Assembly: GCA_002292025.1 (NCBI GenBank)
Contig: DBBC01000126.1
Span: 1-18,305 of the forward strand
DNA: 18,305 bases
Reading direction: 5' to 3'
Source: Firmicutes bacterium UBA994
GTDB taxonomy: Bacteria; Bacillota; UBA994
Within the stretch, counting starts at the first letter, position 1. Each line of letters opens with the position of its first letter. Made by a program: the position numbers and the translations under genes. A model generated the notes under the pieces. It saw only the letters and a list, made by a program, of their open reading frames with translations, had not been told where the DNA came from and did not search any database. Shown here in pieces: positions 1-7,504 of this stretch.

Positions 1-1064
1 CCCGCCTCATCTGCGACATTCTCAATACCGACGGTACCCCCTTTAGCGGCTGCCCGCGCGGCACGCTGAAGCGTGCCGTGGCCGAGGCAGAGGCCCTTGG
101 CTACACCATGCAGGTGGGGCCTGAGGCCGAGTTCTTTCTCTTTAAGCGCGACGCCGAAGGGCGGCCCACGACTATCACTAACGACCGCGGGGGCTACTTC
201 GACCTCTCCCCTATTGACCGCGGCGAAGATGCCCGCAGGGACATTGTCCTGACCCTAGAAGAGATGGGCTTTCACGTGGAGGCTTCTCACCATGAGTGTG
301 CGCCCGGGCAACACGAGATAGATTTCAGGTATGCACCTGCGCTCACCACCGCAGATAATGTTACCACATTTAAGCTTGTGGTGCGCACTATCGCCATGCA
401 GCATGGGTTGCATGCGACCTTTATGCCCAAGCCCCTATACGGTGAAGCCGGCTCAGGTATGCATATTAACCAGTCGCTCTTCCAAAATGGCACTAACGCC
501 TTTTACGACCCGACTGCCCCGCGTCAGCTAAGCCTCATAGCCATGCAATATCTGGCAGGTCTCATTAAGTACGTGCCGGAGTATACCGCCATTACCAACC
601 CGCTAGTCAACTCATATAAGCGCCTAGTGCCGGGATATGAGGCGCCGGTGTACATCGCGTGGTCAGAGCGCAATCGCAGCCCACTTATCCGCGTGCCGGC
701 ACGGCGCGGCAACGCTACTAGGCTCGAGCTGCGCAGTCCCGACCCCAGCTGTAACCCCTACCTCGCCTTTGCGGTGGTACTGCGCGCCGGGTTACAGGGG
801 ATTAAAGACCAATTAGTGCCGCCTGCGCCGGTAGAGCGCAACATCTATGATATGTGTGCACACGAACGCTCTGTAGCCGGTGTGGAAGGATTACCCGGCA
901 ACCTGCCGGAGGCCCTGCGTCACTTTAGCCAAAGCCAGCTGATGCGCGACACGCTAGGCGAGCATATCGTCGGGCGCTACATCGCCGCCAAACAAGCCGA
1001 GCAACACCTTTACGAGACGACGGTGCACCCATGGGAGCTAGATAGATACCTGTCAATTTTCTAG
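1..1064 (+). CDS. glnA: Glutamine synthetase, GSI-alpha type (5' truncated by window edge)
   Basis: This enzyme makes glutamine from glutamate, ammonia and ATP in the cytoplasm. The reading frame is open from base 3, so the start codon and roughly the first 90 residues lie outside the window; the GTG at 78 is internal. Visible family motifs are GPEAEFFLF (metal-binding glutamates), HHECAPGQHEIDF, FMPKPLYGEAGSGMH with the ATP/glutamate-site His, the flap segment NPLVNSYKRLVPGYEAP, the NRSPLIRVP arginine segment and RLELRSPDPSCNPYLA. The C-terminus ends HPWELDRYLSIF, like Bacillus GlnA. The region around NIYDMCAHER lacks the adenylylation-site tyrosine context of the GSI-beta enzymes, so control by feedback and GlnR-like factors is more likely than by adenylylation; that is inference. 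A 55-base gap separates it from the cyclophilin gene. Confidence 0.96.
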   Translation, partial: RLICDILNTDGTPFSGCPRGTLKRAVAEAEALGYTMQVGPEAEFFLFKRDAEGRPTTITNDRGGYFDLSPIDRGEDARRDIVLTLEEMGFHVEASHHECAPGQHEIDFRYAPALTTADNVTTFKLVVRTIAMQHGLHATFMPKPLYGEAGSGMHINQSLFQNGTNAFYDPTAPRQLSLIAMQYLAGLIKYVPEYTAITNPLVNSYKRLVPGYEAPVYIAWSERNRSPLIRVPARRGNATRLELRSPDPSCNPYLAFAVVLRAGLQGIKDQLVPPAPVERNIYDMCAHERSVAGVEGLPGNLPEALRHFSQSQLMRDTLGEHIVGRYIAAKQAEQHLYETTVHPWELDRYLSIF

Positions 1065-1093
1065 CTGTAGGAGTTTGGCCTAGCGCGGCGAAA

Positions 1094-1107
1094 CTGTCGT
1101 AAGACAG
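1094..1107 (+). other. Small hairpin with GTAA tetraloop touching the ppiB ribosome site
   Basis: CTGTC and GACAG form a perfect 5-bp stem around a GTAA loop, which as RNA is a GNRA tetraloop. Its 3' strand shares two bases with the ribosome binding site AGGAGGT (1106-1112) of the cyclophilin gene. It might tune translation, but a stem this short may have no function. Confidence 0.3.
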
Positions 1108-1119
1108 GAGGTATGTCAA

Positions 1120-1554
1120 ATGAGTGAAAACAAGATATGCACCATGGAAACCGAGAAAGGAACATTCACCATCGAGCTTTTCGCCGCGGCGGCACCGGAC
1201 ACGGTAGAAAACTTCACTAAACTTGCCAACTCCGGCTTCTACGATGGACTGACGTTTCACCGCTGCATCAAGAACTTCGTGATCCAAGGCGGCTGCCCGG
1301 ACGGCACAGGACTAGGCGGCCCCGGCTACAAAATTAAGTGTGAAACCGCAGGCAACCCCCATTTACACGTGCGCGGGGCCTTGAGTATGGCCCACGCCGG
1401 CAAAGACACCGGCGGCAGCCAATTCTTTGTCGTGCGTCAACCGCAGCCACATCTCAATGGAGTACACACAGTGTTTGGCAAGGTCATCGACAACGTGGAC
1501 CTCGTCGATCGGATCGAACAGGGCGACAAGATGCTTTCGGTCAGAGTGCAATAA
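1120..1554 (+). CDS. ppiB: Peptidyl-prolyl cis-trans isomerase, cyclophilin type
   Basis: This 144-residue cytoplasmic cyclophilin is a single-domain enzyme that speeds proline cis-trans isomerisation in folding proteins. The catalytic segment FHR is at residues 46-48, followed by FVIQGG (53-58), GALSMAHAG, GSQFF (99-103) and HLNG (111-114). The tryptophan that binds cyclosporin in human CypA is replaced by His111, as in many bacterial cyclophilins. There is no signal peptide. The ATG start has a strong ribosome site, AGGAGGT, 7 bases upstream. Length and ending match the compact bacterial form, so the gene looks complete. It lies between glnA and the 4-hydroxybutyrate genes with no evident functional link to either. 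Confidence 0.95.
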   Translation: MSENKICTMETEKGTFTIELFAAAAPDTVENFTKLANSGFYDGLTFHRCIKNFVIQGGCPDGTGLGGPGYKIKCETAGNPHLHVRGALSMAHAGKDTGGSQFFVVRQPQPHLNGVHTVFGKVIDNVDLVDRIEQGDKMLSVRVQ

Positions 1555-1597
1555 TGACGTGACCTCTGGCGGATGGCCGGGGGTCTCGCTTTTGAAT

Positions 1598-1604
1598 GGG
1601 GGAG
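1598..1604 (+). promoter_or_regulatory. Ribosome binding site fixing the abfD start
   Basis: GGGGGAG lies 8 bases before the GTG at 1613. The frame is open further upstream, into ppiB, but this site and the family N-terminus pick the 1613 start. Confidence 0.7.
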
Positions 1605-1612
1605 TATATACA

Positions 1613-3076
1613 GTGCCGCTAAAAACGGCGACGGAGTACGTTGCCTCACTGCGCAAAATGAACTGCACGGCGTTCATAATGGGAGACCGAGTAGAAAATA
1701 CAGTAGACCATCCGCTGGTGAAACCATCGCTTAATGCTGTTTCCCTCACATATGAGCTAGCGCATGACCAAAATTATGCCGCTTTGCTCACGACGCGTTC
1801 GAGTCTAACAGGCGAGACAATAAGCCGCTTTTGTCATCTGCACCAGAGCGCGGAGGACCTCGTCGCCAAGGTAAAGATGCTCCGCCTCTTAGGTCAAAAA
1901 ACAGCCGCATGTTTCCAACGTTGCGTAGGCATGGATGCCATTAACGCTGTTGACAGCACGACTTTCGAAGTTGACTGCGCGCATGGCACTGTGTACCATC
2001 AGCGTTTTCGGGCGTGGTTAAAGCAAATGCAGGCAGAGGACTGGACAGTGGATGGTGCCATGACCGACCCTAAAGGCGACCGCGGCAAGACTCCGTCGCA
2101 GCAAACAGACCCTGACATGTATCTACGTGTAGTGGCTGAGCAACATGACGGCATAGTAGTGCGAGGGGCAAAAGTACACCAGACCGGCGCGCTTAACTCG
2201 CACGAAATCCTAGTTATGCCCACCGCGGCGCTCTCAGCTAGCGACCGCGCGTATGCGGTGGCGTTTGCCGTCCCTGCCGATAGCCCCGGTCTTATCTACA
2301 TCTACGGCCGTCAAGCTTCCGATATGCGTAAGCTAGAGGCTGGCACCCTTGACGTCGGCAACGCCCGCTTTGGTGGGCAGGAGTGCTTGGTGGTGTTTGA
2401 CGATGTGTTTGTGCCATGGGCCCGCGTGTTTTTATACGGCGAGTATGACTTCGCCGGCACGCTCGTAGAACGGTTTGCCGCCTATCACCGCCAGAGCTAT
2501 GGCGGATGCAAAGTGGGCGTGGGCGATGTTTTGATCGGAGCGACCTCGCTCGCTGCCGAGTACAACGGCGTGAGTGGCGCCAGCCATATAAAAGACAAGC
2601 TAATTGAAATGACACACCTTAACGAAACGCTCTACGCTTGTGGGCTAGCCTGTTCTAGCGAAGGGCGCCCCACTGCTACCGGCACCTACTTGGTAGACTT
2701 GCTGCTAGCTAATGTCTGCAAGCAAAACGTCACGCGTTTCCCGTATGAGATATCTCGCTTGGCCGAGGATATTGCCGGCGGCCTGATGGTGACGATGCCG
2801 TCCGAGAGCGACCTAAAGAACCCTGCTACCAAGCCGTGGCTGGAGAAATATTTGCAGGGTGCTCCCCATGTTCCCACCGAGAGTCGCTTACGTATTCTGC
2901 GCCTAATCGAGAATTTGACGCTGGGCGCAGGCGCCGTGGGTTACCGCACCGAGTCCATGCACGGCGCGGGTTCCCCGCAGGCGCAACGCATAATGATCGG
3001 ACGGCTAGCGGTGTTTAGCGGCAAGCAGGAGTTAGCTAAGGCCATAGCGGGGATTACGGAGGGCTGTGAAGCATGA
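1613..3076 (+). CDS. abfD: 4-hydroxybutyryl-CoA dehydratase / vinylacetyl-CoA isomerase
   Basis: This [4Fe-4S] and FAD enzyme converts 4-hydroxybutyryl-CoA to crotonyl-CoA by a radical route and is oxygen-sensitive. From the GTG at 1613 the product has 487 residues; the Clostridium aminobutyricum enzyme has about 490. The four cluster ligands known there (Cys99, Cys103, His292, Cys299) appear here as C100, C104, H292 and C299. Catalytic residues Glu257, Tyr296 and Lys300 are also present, and the C-terminal glutamate (Glu455 in the reference) is E447 in GYRTESMHGAGSP. The loop after TMPSE (about residues 395-425) is some 8 residues shorter than in the reference sequence as I recall it. The segment KGDRG near 154-158 and GGCKVGVGD after the cluster are typical. 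The last codons overlap the start of the next gene (ATGA at 3073-3076), so the pair is translationally coupled. Distant 4-hydroxyphenylacetate hydroxylases share the fold, but the cluster ligands favour this call. Confidence 0.95.
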   Translation: MPLKTATEYVASLRKMNCTAFIMGDRVENTVDHPLVKPSLNAVSLTYELAHDQNYAALLTTRSSLTGETISRFCHLHQSAEDLVAKVKMLRLLGQKTAACFQRCVGMDAINAVDSTTFEVDCAHGTVYHQRFRAWLKQMQAEDWTVDGAMTDPKGDRGKTPSQQTDPDMYLRVVAEQHDGIVVRGAKVHQTGALNSHEILVMPTAALSASDRAYAVAFAVPADSPGLIYIYGRQASDMRKLEAGTLDVGNARFGGQECLVVFDDVFVPWARVFLYGEYDFAGTLVERFAAYHRQSYGGCKVGVGDVLIGATSLAAEYNGVSGASHIKDKLIEMTHLNETLYACGLACSSEGRPTATGTYLVDLLLANVCKQNVTRFPYEISRLAEDIAGGLMVTMPSESDLKNPATKPWLEKYLQGAPHVPTESRLRILRLIENLTLGAGAVGYRTESMHGAGSPQAQRIMIGRLAVFSGKQELAKAIAGITEGCEA

Positions 3077-4191
3077 AGCTGTTTGCGTTACCGACCCAAG
3101 TGCATAGCTTTGACACGGTAAGGGAGTTTTGGCGGGAGTACAACATAGGCGCAGGTGACGTAGTGTTTACACACCGGTCAGTCCATGGCCTGTACCTAAA
3201 GGACCTCGGCTCCGACTGCGACATCCTGTTTTATGAGCAGTTTGGCAAAGGTGAACCCACCCACACCCTAATTGACACTGCCAGGTGCGCTGTCGGTCCG
3301 CGAGGCTACCGCCGCATTGTCGCGGTGGGTGGCGGAGCAGTTGCCGATACCGCTAAGTTTCTGGCGCTGGCGGGGTCAGATAGCACGCTCGACCTACTGG
3401 AAAAGCGCGCGCCACTAATAAAAGAAAAGACTTTAATTATCGTGCCTACAACCTGTGGCACCGGCAGTGAAGTCACTAACCTTGCTGTCGTAGCGGTAAA
3501 CGAAAAAGAGACCAAATTTGGTCTCGGTGGGGATGCATTTTACGCGGACCACGCCGTCCTAATTCCGGAACTGCTCGCCCACTTGCCATATGATTACTTC
3601 TTCTACAGCTCGGTGGACGCGCTGATTCACGCCGCGGAGTCATTGGTCTCACCGCGGTCAAATAGCTACACGGAGCTCTTTAGCTTAAGCGCGTTGCGCA
3701 TGATTCTGGGCGGGTACCGTCATATTGCCGAGCATGGACGTGAGTCTCGCCGCAGTCAGCTTAAGCAGCTACTTGTAGCCAGCAACTATGCAGGGGTCGC
3801 CTTCGGCAACACCGGAGTAGGGGCCGTACATGCGCTCTCGTATCCGCTCGGAGGCAAGTACCGTGTACCGCACGGCCAAGCCAACTACCAGTTCTTTTTG
3901 CCGGTGTTTCGCGCTTACGACCGTATCCGGCCAAAGGGGCAGCTTGGCGTGTTGCAACAGGCGATAGCCACCTCACTTGCCCTGACGGATGCCACACAAG
4001 CGTGGTCGGCACTCGAGCTGCTGCTAGAGCGCTTGCTGCCGCTTAAGGCCCTGCGTGAATATGGTATGACCACCGAGGAAATAGACACCTTCACCGACAG
4101 TGTGCTCGACAGGCAGCAGCGCCTACTCGCCAATAACTACGTGGCACTAACCCGCGCGGACATCAGAGCAATATATGAGCGGCGCTATTAA
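3073..4191 (+). CDS. 4hbD: 4-hydroxybutyrate dehydrogenase, iron-type alcohol dehydrogenase
   Basis: This cytoplasmic enzyme interconverts succinate semialdehyde and 4-hydroxybutyrate using NAD(H). The 372-residue product follows the Clostridium kluyveri enzyme closely along its whole length, for example in LIIVPTTCGTGSEVTN and GNTGVGAVHALSYPLGG. The nucleotide-binding GGG is at residues 86-88. The expected metal ligands of group III alcohol dehydrogenases are D182, H186, H253 and H267. It starts inside the abfD stop codon (ATGA), so both are made together. The CoA transferase that would join the two reactions is not in the window. Its TAA stop interlocks with the stop of the convergent exporter gene. 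An 18-base palindrome lies within codons 146-151. A butanol or 1,3-propanediol dehydrogenase is the main alternative, made unlikely by the partner gene. Confidence 0.94.
   Translation: MKLFALPTQVHSFDTVREFWREYNIGAGDVVFTHRSVHGLYLKDLGSDCDILFYEQFGKGEPTHTLIDTARCAVGPRGYRRIVAVGGGAVADTAKFLALAGSDSTLDLLEKRAPLIKEKTLIIVPTTCGTGSEVTNLAVVAVNEKETKFGLGGDAFYADHAVLIPELLAHLPYDYFFYSSVDALIHAAESLVSPRSNSYTELFSLSALRMILGGYRHIAEHGRESRRSQLKQLLVASNYAGVAFGNTGVGAVHALSYPLGGKYRVPHGQANYQFFLPVFRAYDRIRPKGQLGVLQQAIATSLALTDATQAWSALELLLERLLPLKALREYGMTTEEIDTFTDSVLDRQQRLLANNYVALTRADIRAIYERRY
3508..3525. repeat. 18-base perfect palindrome inside 4hbD
   Basis: GAGACCAAATTTGGTCTC equals its own reverse complement over all 18 bases and stops there (A and G flank it). 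It falls in coding sequence for residues ETKFGL. It has the form of a dimeric-regulator operator, but a chance palindrome fixed by codon choice is possible. Confidence 0.55.
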
Positions 4192-5369
4192 TTCAAGGGG
4201 GCGTCCTGCCAACGAATGCGATCTAGGGCCACTGCCACTAATCCTAGCAGAACCCCCATCCCCACGAATACTGATGGCAGACCAAAAGCGAGGCCTATAT
4301 AGCCTCCTAGCGTAGGACCAACTGCTGCGCCAAATTGGCCAAAACTGTTGTTAAGTGCCAGCGCACGGCTACGGAAAGTCGGGGGGACGGACTTAGCGAT
4401 AAGCGTAGTGCTGATAGGCACCAGCGCTGCCATAAATAATCCGAGGACAAACCGTAATCCGCCCAGCATGTACAAGCTAGTAGACAACGCTGTCAGCACA
4501 CTTACGGTTGCGGCTCCAATCAGCGCTACGCGCAGCACCTTGCGCGATCCCCATACCGCGCCTACGCGTCCCCAGTACGGGGCCGCCAATACGGTAGCAA
4601 TGCCTGCCAGCGCAAAAATGATGCCGGTCGGTACAGCCGCATCCCCTGCACCCGCTAACCGCAAGATAAAAATAGGTAGTACCGGTTGAATTGCCATTAG
4701 CGCGAGGTTAAACATCAGCACGAGGACAAACATCTGCACAAGGAAAGGCTTGCTAAGGGACAGGCGAATATCACCCCAGACGTCGCGCTTTATGGAGCGG
4801 TCACCTTTATGCGTTTCTGTAGTGCAAGATACAGTAAAGAGCGTGGCGACAAATAGGCTGGCGCCGGCGATAAGCAGGGTCTGCTGGATGCCGAGAAAGT
4901 GACTCATATATCCGCCCATCAGCGGACCTAGCACCATGCCAAATGCGCCGCCACTCTGGATGACGCCTAAGGCTGGGCCCATATGTTCTTCCGGTGTATT
5001 GACGGCGACCATGGCGATGGCGGTAGGGATAAAACCGTTAAACAAACCTAAGAGCAGACGCAGAAACAGAACTTGCCAAGCGTTGGCAGCAAACGAAAGC
5101 AGGATGTAGGTCACGCCAATGCCTACGCCCGCCCGCACCAATTGCAGCCTGCGCCCATATTTATCCGCTAAAGACCCCCATAGCGGCGCCATAAGCGCGC
5201 TGGTGTAAAAGGTCGCCGCAAAAGCCCATCCCGACCAAACCTCTAGGTTTTCCACCACGCCAACGTCCTTCAGCAACATAGGCAGAAACGGGCTGACCAA
5301 GGAGAAGGAGATGCCCGCAAACACCGTTCCCACCCACAGCACTGACAAGTTGCGTCGCCACAGCTCCAT
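4188..5369 (-). CDS. MFS efflux transporter, MdtG-like
   Basis: This inner-membrane protein belongs to the major facilitator superfamily and probably exports drugs or metabolites by proton antiport; the substrate cannot be told. The 393-residue form has about 12 hydrophobic segments. Motif A, GSLADKYGRR, is at residues 65-74 between helices 2 and 3. The opening RRNLSVLWVGTVFAGISFSLVSPFLP resembles E. coli MdtG. A longer frame begins at 5438, but it has no ribosome site; the ATG at 5367-5369 is preceded by AGGGGG six bases away and is preferred. The stop codon overlaps that of 4hbD on the other strand (TTAA at 4188-4191), with no room for a terminator between them. It is divergent from the hydroxyacid dehydrogenase. 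It may export a product of the neighbouring pathway, but nothing visible proves it. Confidence 0.9.
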   Translation of the reverse strand: MELWRRNLSVLWVGTVFAGISFSLVSPFLPMLLKDVGVVENLEVWSGWAFAATFYTSALMAPLWGSLADKYGRRLQLVRAGVGIGVTYILLSFAANAWQVLFLRLLLGLFNGFIPTAIAMVAVNTPEEHMGPALGVIQSGGAFGMVLGPLMGGYMSHFLGIQQTLLIAGASLFVATLFTVSCTTETHKGDRSIKRDVWGDIRLSLSKPFLVQMFVLVLMFNLALMAIQPVLPIFILRLAGAGDAAVPTGIIFALAGIATVLAAPYWGRVGAVWGSRKVLRVALIGAATVSVLTALSTSLYMLGGLRFVLGLFMAALVPISTTLIAKSVPPTFRSRALALNNSFGQFGAAVGPTLGGYIGLAFGLPSVFVGMGVLLGLVAVALDRIRWQDAPLN

Positions 5370-5375
5370 GCGTAT

Positions 5376-5381
5376 CCCCCT
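5376..5381 (-). promoter_or_regulatory. Ribosome binding site for the MFS gene
   Basis: On the minus strand AGGGGG stands six bases before the ATG at 5369-5367. It decides against the upstream in-frame ATG at 5438. Confidence 0.65.
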
Positions 5382-5485
5382 GAAAACTTGTTTTTGTGAT
5401 TGTACTATTTCCGCAAGCGAATTACTAGACAGCGGCATAAACGAGAGCGTGTGCCGTGTGCCATGGCTTTATCATATGCAGATTC

Positions 5486-5494
5486 AAAGGAGGG
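5486..5494 (+). promoter_or_regulatory. Ribosome binding site selecting a TTG start
   Basis: AAAGGAGGG lies 7 bases before the TTG at 5502. It is the only strong site in the 5400-5510 stretch and shows that the frame upstream of 5502 is leader, not protein. Confidence 0.8.
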
Positions 5495-5501
5495 ACAGGA
5501 T

Positions 5502-6482
5502 TTGAGCAAGAAGGTTTTTGTCACGCGAGAGATACCGGAACGTGGTCTCTTGTTGCTGCGAGAGCATTTTACGGTTAAGGTGTGGCCGGAAGAACTGCCG
5601 CCGCCGCGTGACGTTTTGCTGCGAGAAGCCGGCGACGCTGACGGCTTAGTTACATTGCTTACAGACCGGGTTGACGCCGAGCTGTTAGACCATGCCCCAA
5701 GGCTACGAATTGTCAGCAACTATGCGGTGGGATACGACAACTTTGATTTACGTGCCGCGACTGCCCGCGACGTAATGATGACCAACACCCCTGGGGTGCT
5801 TACCGAGACTACCGCTGATTTGGCCTTTGCACTGCTGATGGCAGTGGCGCGGCGGATTGTAGAGAGCGTAGACTTCGTCAAACGCGGGCAATGGAAGACA
5901 TGGGGCCCGCAGCTGCTATTAGGACAAGACATACACGGTGCTACCCTTGGCCTCGTCGGGCTTGGGCGCATCGGTTTAAGTATGGCTAGGCGCGCAAAAG
6001 GCTTCGATATGCAAGTCTTGTATAGCGACGTCGCCAGGAACGAAGCGGCAGAGCGCGAGCTGGGCCTAACATTCGTAGACTTAGAAACGCTCCTTAGGCA
6101 ATCAGACTTCGTCAGCCTGCATGTGCCCTTAACTCCTGCCACTAGGCATATGCTAAACCGAGAAAGTCTAAAGCTGATGAAACCTACAGCTGTGCTTATC
6201 AACACTGCGCGTGGTGCCGTGGTGGATGAAGAGGCGTTGTACCACGCGTTAAAGTCACACCATCTCGCCGGCGCGGGGCTAGACGTCACCGACCCTGAGC
6301 CAATGGAGCTAAGCAATAAACTCCTCAGCCTAGAGAATGTAGTTGTCGTGCCGCATATAGCTAGCGCCAGCGTGAAGACACGTACCCGCATGGCTGTGAT
6401 GGCGGCCGAGAATATGGTCGCGGGGCTTAGCGGCCGCCGTCCGCCAAACATTCTTAATCCCAAAGCCATACCTTTTCCCTAA
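5502..6482 (+). CDS. D-2-hydroxyacid dehydrogenase (glyoxylate/hydroxypyruvate reductase type)
   Basis: This NAD(P)-dependent cytoplasmic enzyme reduces a 2-keto acid such as glyoxylate or hydroxypyruvate to the D-hydroxyacid. From the TTG start it has 326 residues, the usual family length. The Rossmann motif GLGRIG is at 153-158. The catalytic triad is R237 (in INTARGAVVD), E266 (in DPEP) and H285 (in PHIASAS). The last motif normally reads HIGSA; here alanine replaces glycine, a mild change. The early segment SNYAVGYDNFDL (72-83) is typical of the GyaR/GhrB group. The exact substrate is not determined by the sequence. The gene is divergent from the exporter and followed after 77 bases by whiA, where a rapZ-yvcK pair is often found in other Firmicutes. 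Confidence 0.92.
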   Translation: MSKKVFVTREIPERGLLLLREHFTVKVWPEELPPPRDVLLREAGDADGLVTLLTDRVDAELLDHAPRLRIVSNYAVGYDNFDLRAATARDVMMTNTPGVLTETTADLAFALLMAVARRIVESVDFVKRGQWKTWGPQLLLGQDIHGATLGLVGLGRIGLSMARRAKGFDMQVLYSDVARNEAAERELGLTFVDLETLLRQSDFVSLHVPLTPATRHMLNRESLKLMKPTAVLINTARGAVVDEEALYHALKSHHLAGAGLDVTDPEPMELSNKLLSLENVVVVPHIASASVKTRTRMAVMAAENMVAGLSGRRPPNILNPKAIPFP

Positions 6483-6559
6483 TGAGTAGGGTCCTGTGGC
6501 AGGGAACACGGGGCTTACGTGGAACAGTAAACTAGGGCGTTGACGCGGGAGGGTGCTAG

Positions 6560-7504
6560 GTGACATTTACCGAAGCCGTCAAGAGCGAGCTAGTGAGAGT
6601 GATGGACGAGGATGCATGCTGTCGCCGCGCCGAGCTGGTAGCGATTATCAGACAACACGCCACCTTGCAGTTATCCCGCGGCGGGAGCTTAGGCTTAAAC
6701 ATATCTACCCAAAGCCCTGGGGTGGCTAGGCTTGTTTTGCGCCTAGTCAAGGAGCATCAGCCGGAGGCACGAGTGTTTATTCGGCGCAGGTCTGCCTTTC
6801 GCAAAAACCGCATGTACCTTATCCTTTGCCCGCACGCCGAGGCAGTGCTTACCGCGGTGGGGTTGTGGGATGCCAATCACGGGCACATTCAGTTGGCCCA
6901 GCCTAGGCTGACTGAGGATTGTTGCCTGCGGGCTTACTTGCGCGGCGCATTCATAATCGCGGGCGCGATTACCGACCCCAATCGAGTCTCTTATCACCTC
7001 GAAATGGTGACCGAATCCGAAACACAAGCCGAGTTTCTGTGTGCGGTCATGGAGAAATGTCAGCTGACACCGCGCATAGTCAAGCGCAAAGAGCTTTTTG
7101 TCGTGTATCTCAAAGAGGGAGAGCAGGTCGTAGATTTTTTGAACCTAGCCGGGGGACATGGTTCACTGCTCAGAGTAGAAGAGGCTAGGGTGCGCAAATC
7201 CATGCGCAACCAAGTAAACCGGCTAGTCAACGCCGAAACCGCTAACCTAAATAAGACCATGCAGACCGCCTGGCGGCAAATGGACGCTATTAGGTACATT
7301 GACAGAACTGTCGGCATCGCCAGTCTGCCTGTTTCGCTGCAGGAGACCGCCGCCTTGCGCACGAAATATCCCGATGCGAGCTTGGGGGAACTGAGCTTGT
7401 ACTTTGTCCCTCCGCTTAGTAAGAGCGCAGTCAATCATCGGTTACGCAAACTGGAAGCCATCGCGAGCAAGCATGGGTTCAAGGGAGGCGTAGCAGACCA
7501 GTGA
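6560..7504 (+). CDS. whiA: WhiA sporulation/division regulator
   Basis: WhiA is a DNA-binding protein conserved in Gram-positive bacteria; it controls sporulation genes in Streptomyces and affects division and chromosome segregation in Bacillus. The 314-residue product has the N-terminal degenerate homing-endonuclease-like region (about 1-190, with LRGAFIIAGAITDP near 120-140 and YHLE following) and a C-terminal helix-turn-helix with YPDASLGELS and SKSAVNHRLRK (about 270-305). The GTG start at 6560 follows GGGAGGG (6547-6553) at 6 bases. Its TGA stop overlaps the GTG start of the HPr-like gene (7501-7504), the same neighbour order as yvcL-crh in Bacillus. Here, though, rapZ and yvcK are not upstream. 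Confidence 0.96.
   Translation: MTFTEAVKSELVRVMDEDACCRRAELVAIIRQHATLQLSRGGSLGLNISTQSPGVARLVLRLVKEHQPEARVFIRRRSAFRKNRMYLILCPHAEAVLTAVGLWDANHGHIQLAQPRLTEDCCLRAYLRGAFIIAGAITDPNRVSYHLEMVTESETQAEFLCAVMEKCQLTPRIVKRKELFVVYLKEGEQVVDFLNLAGGHGSLLRVEEARVRKSMRNQVNRLVNAETANLNKTMQTAWRQMDAIRYIDRTVGIASLPVSLQETAALRTKYPDASLGELSLYFVPPLSKSAVNHRLRKLEAIASKHGFKGGVADQ

Noticed and set aside
1427..1612. Upstream in-frame extension of the abfD frame into ppiB
   Set aside because: It overlaps the cyclophilin gene in another frame, matches no family sequence, and a ribosome site and the normal N-terminus point to 1613.
3073..4191. Butanol or 1,3-propanediol dehydrogenase
   Set aside because: The overall match to 4-hydroxybutyrate dehydrogenase and overlap with abfD make the assigned role more likely.
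5470..5475. TATCAT as -10 box for the hydroxyacid dehydrogenase
   Set aside because: No acceptable -35 lies 16-18 bases upstream, and the leader would be only about 20 bases.
5720..6469. 249-codon open frame on the minus strand
   Set aside because: It is fully antisense to the hydroxyacid dehydrogenase, is rich in Ser, Arg and Ala as shadow frames are, and has no recognisable domain.
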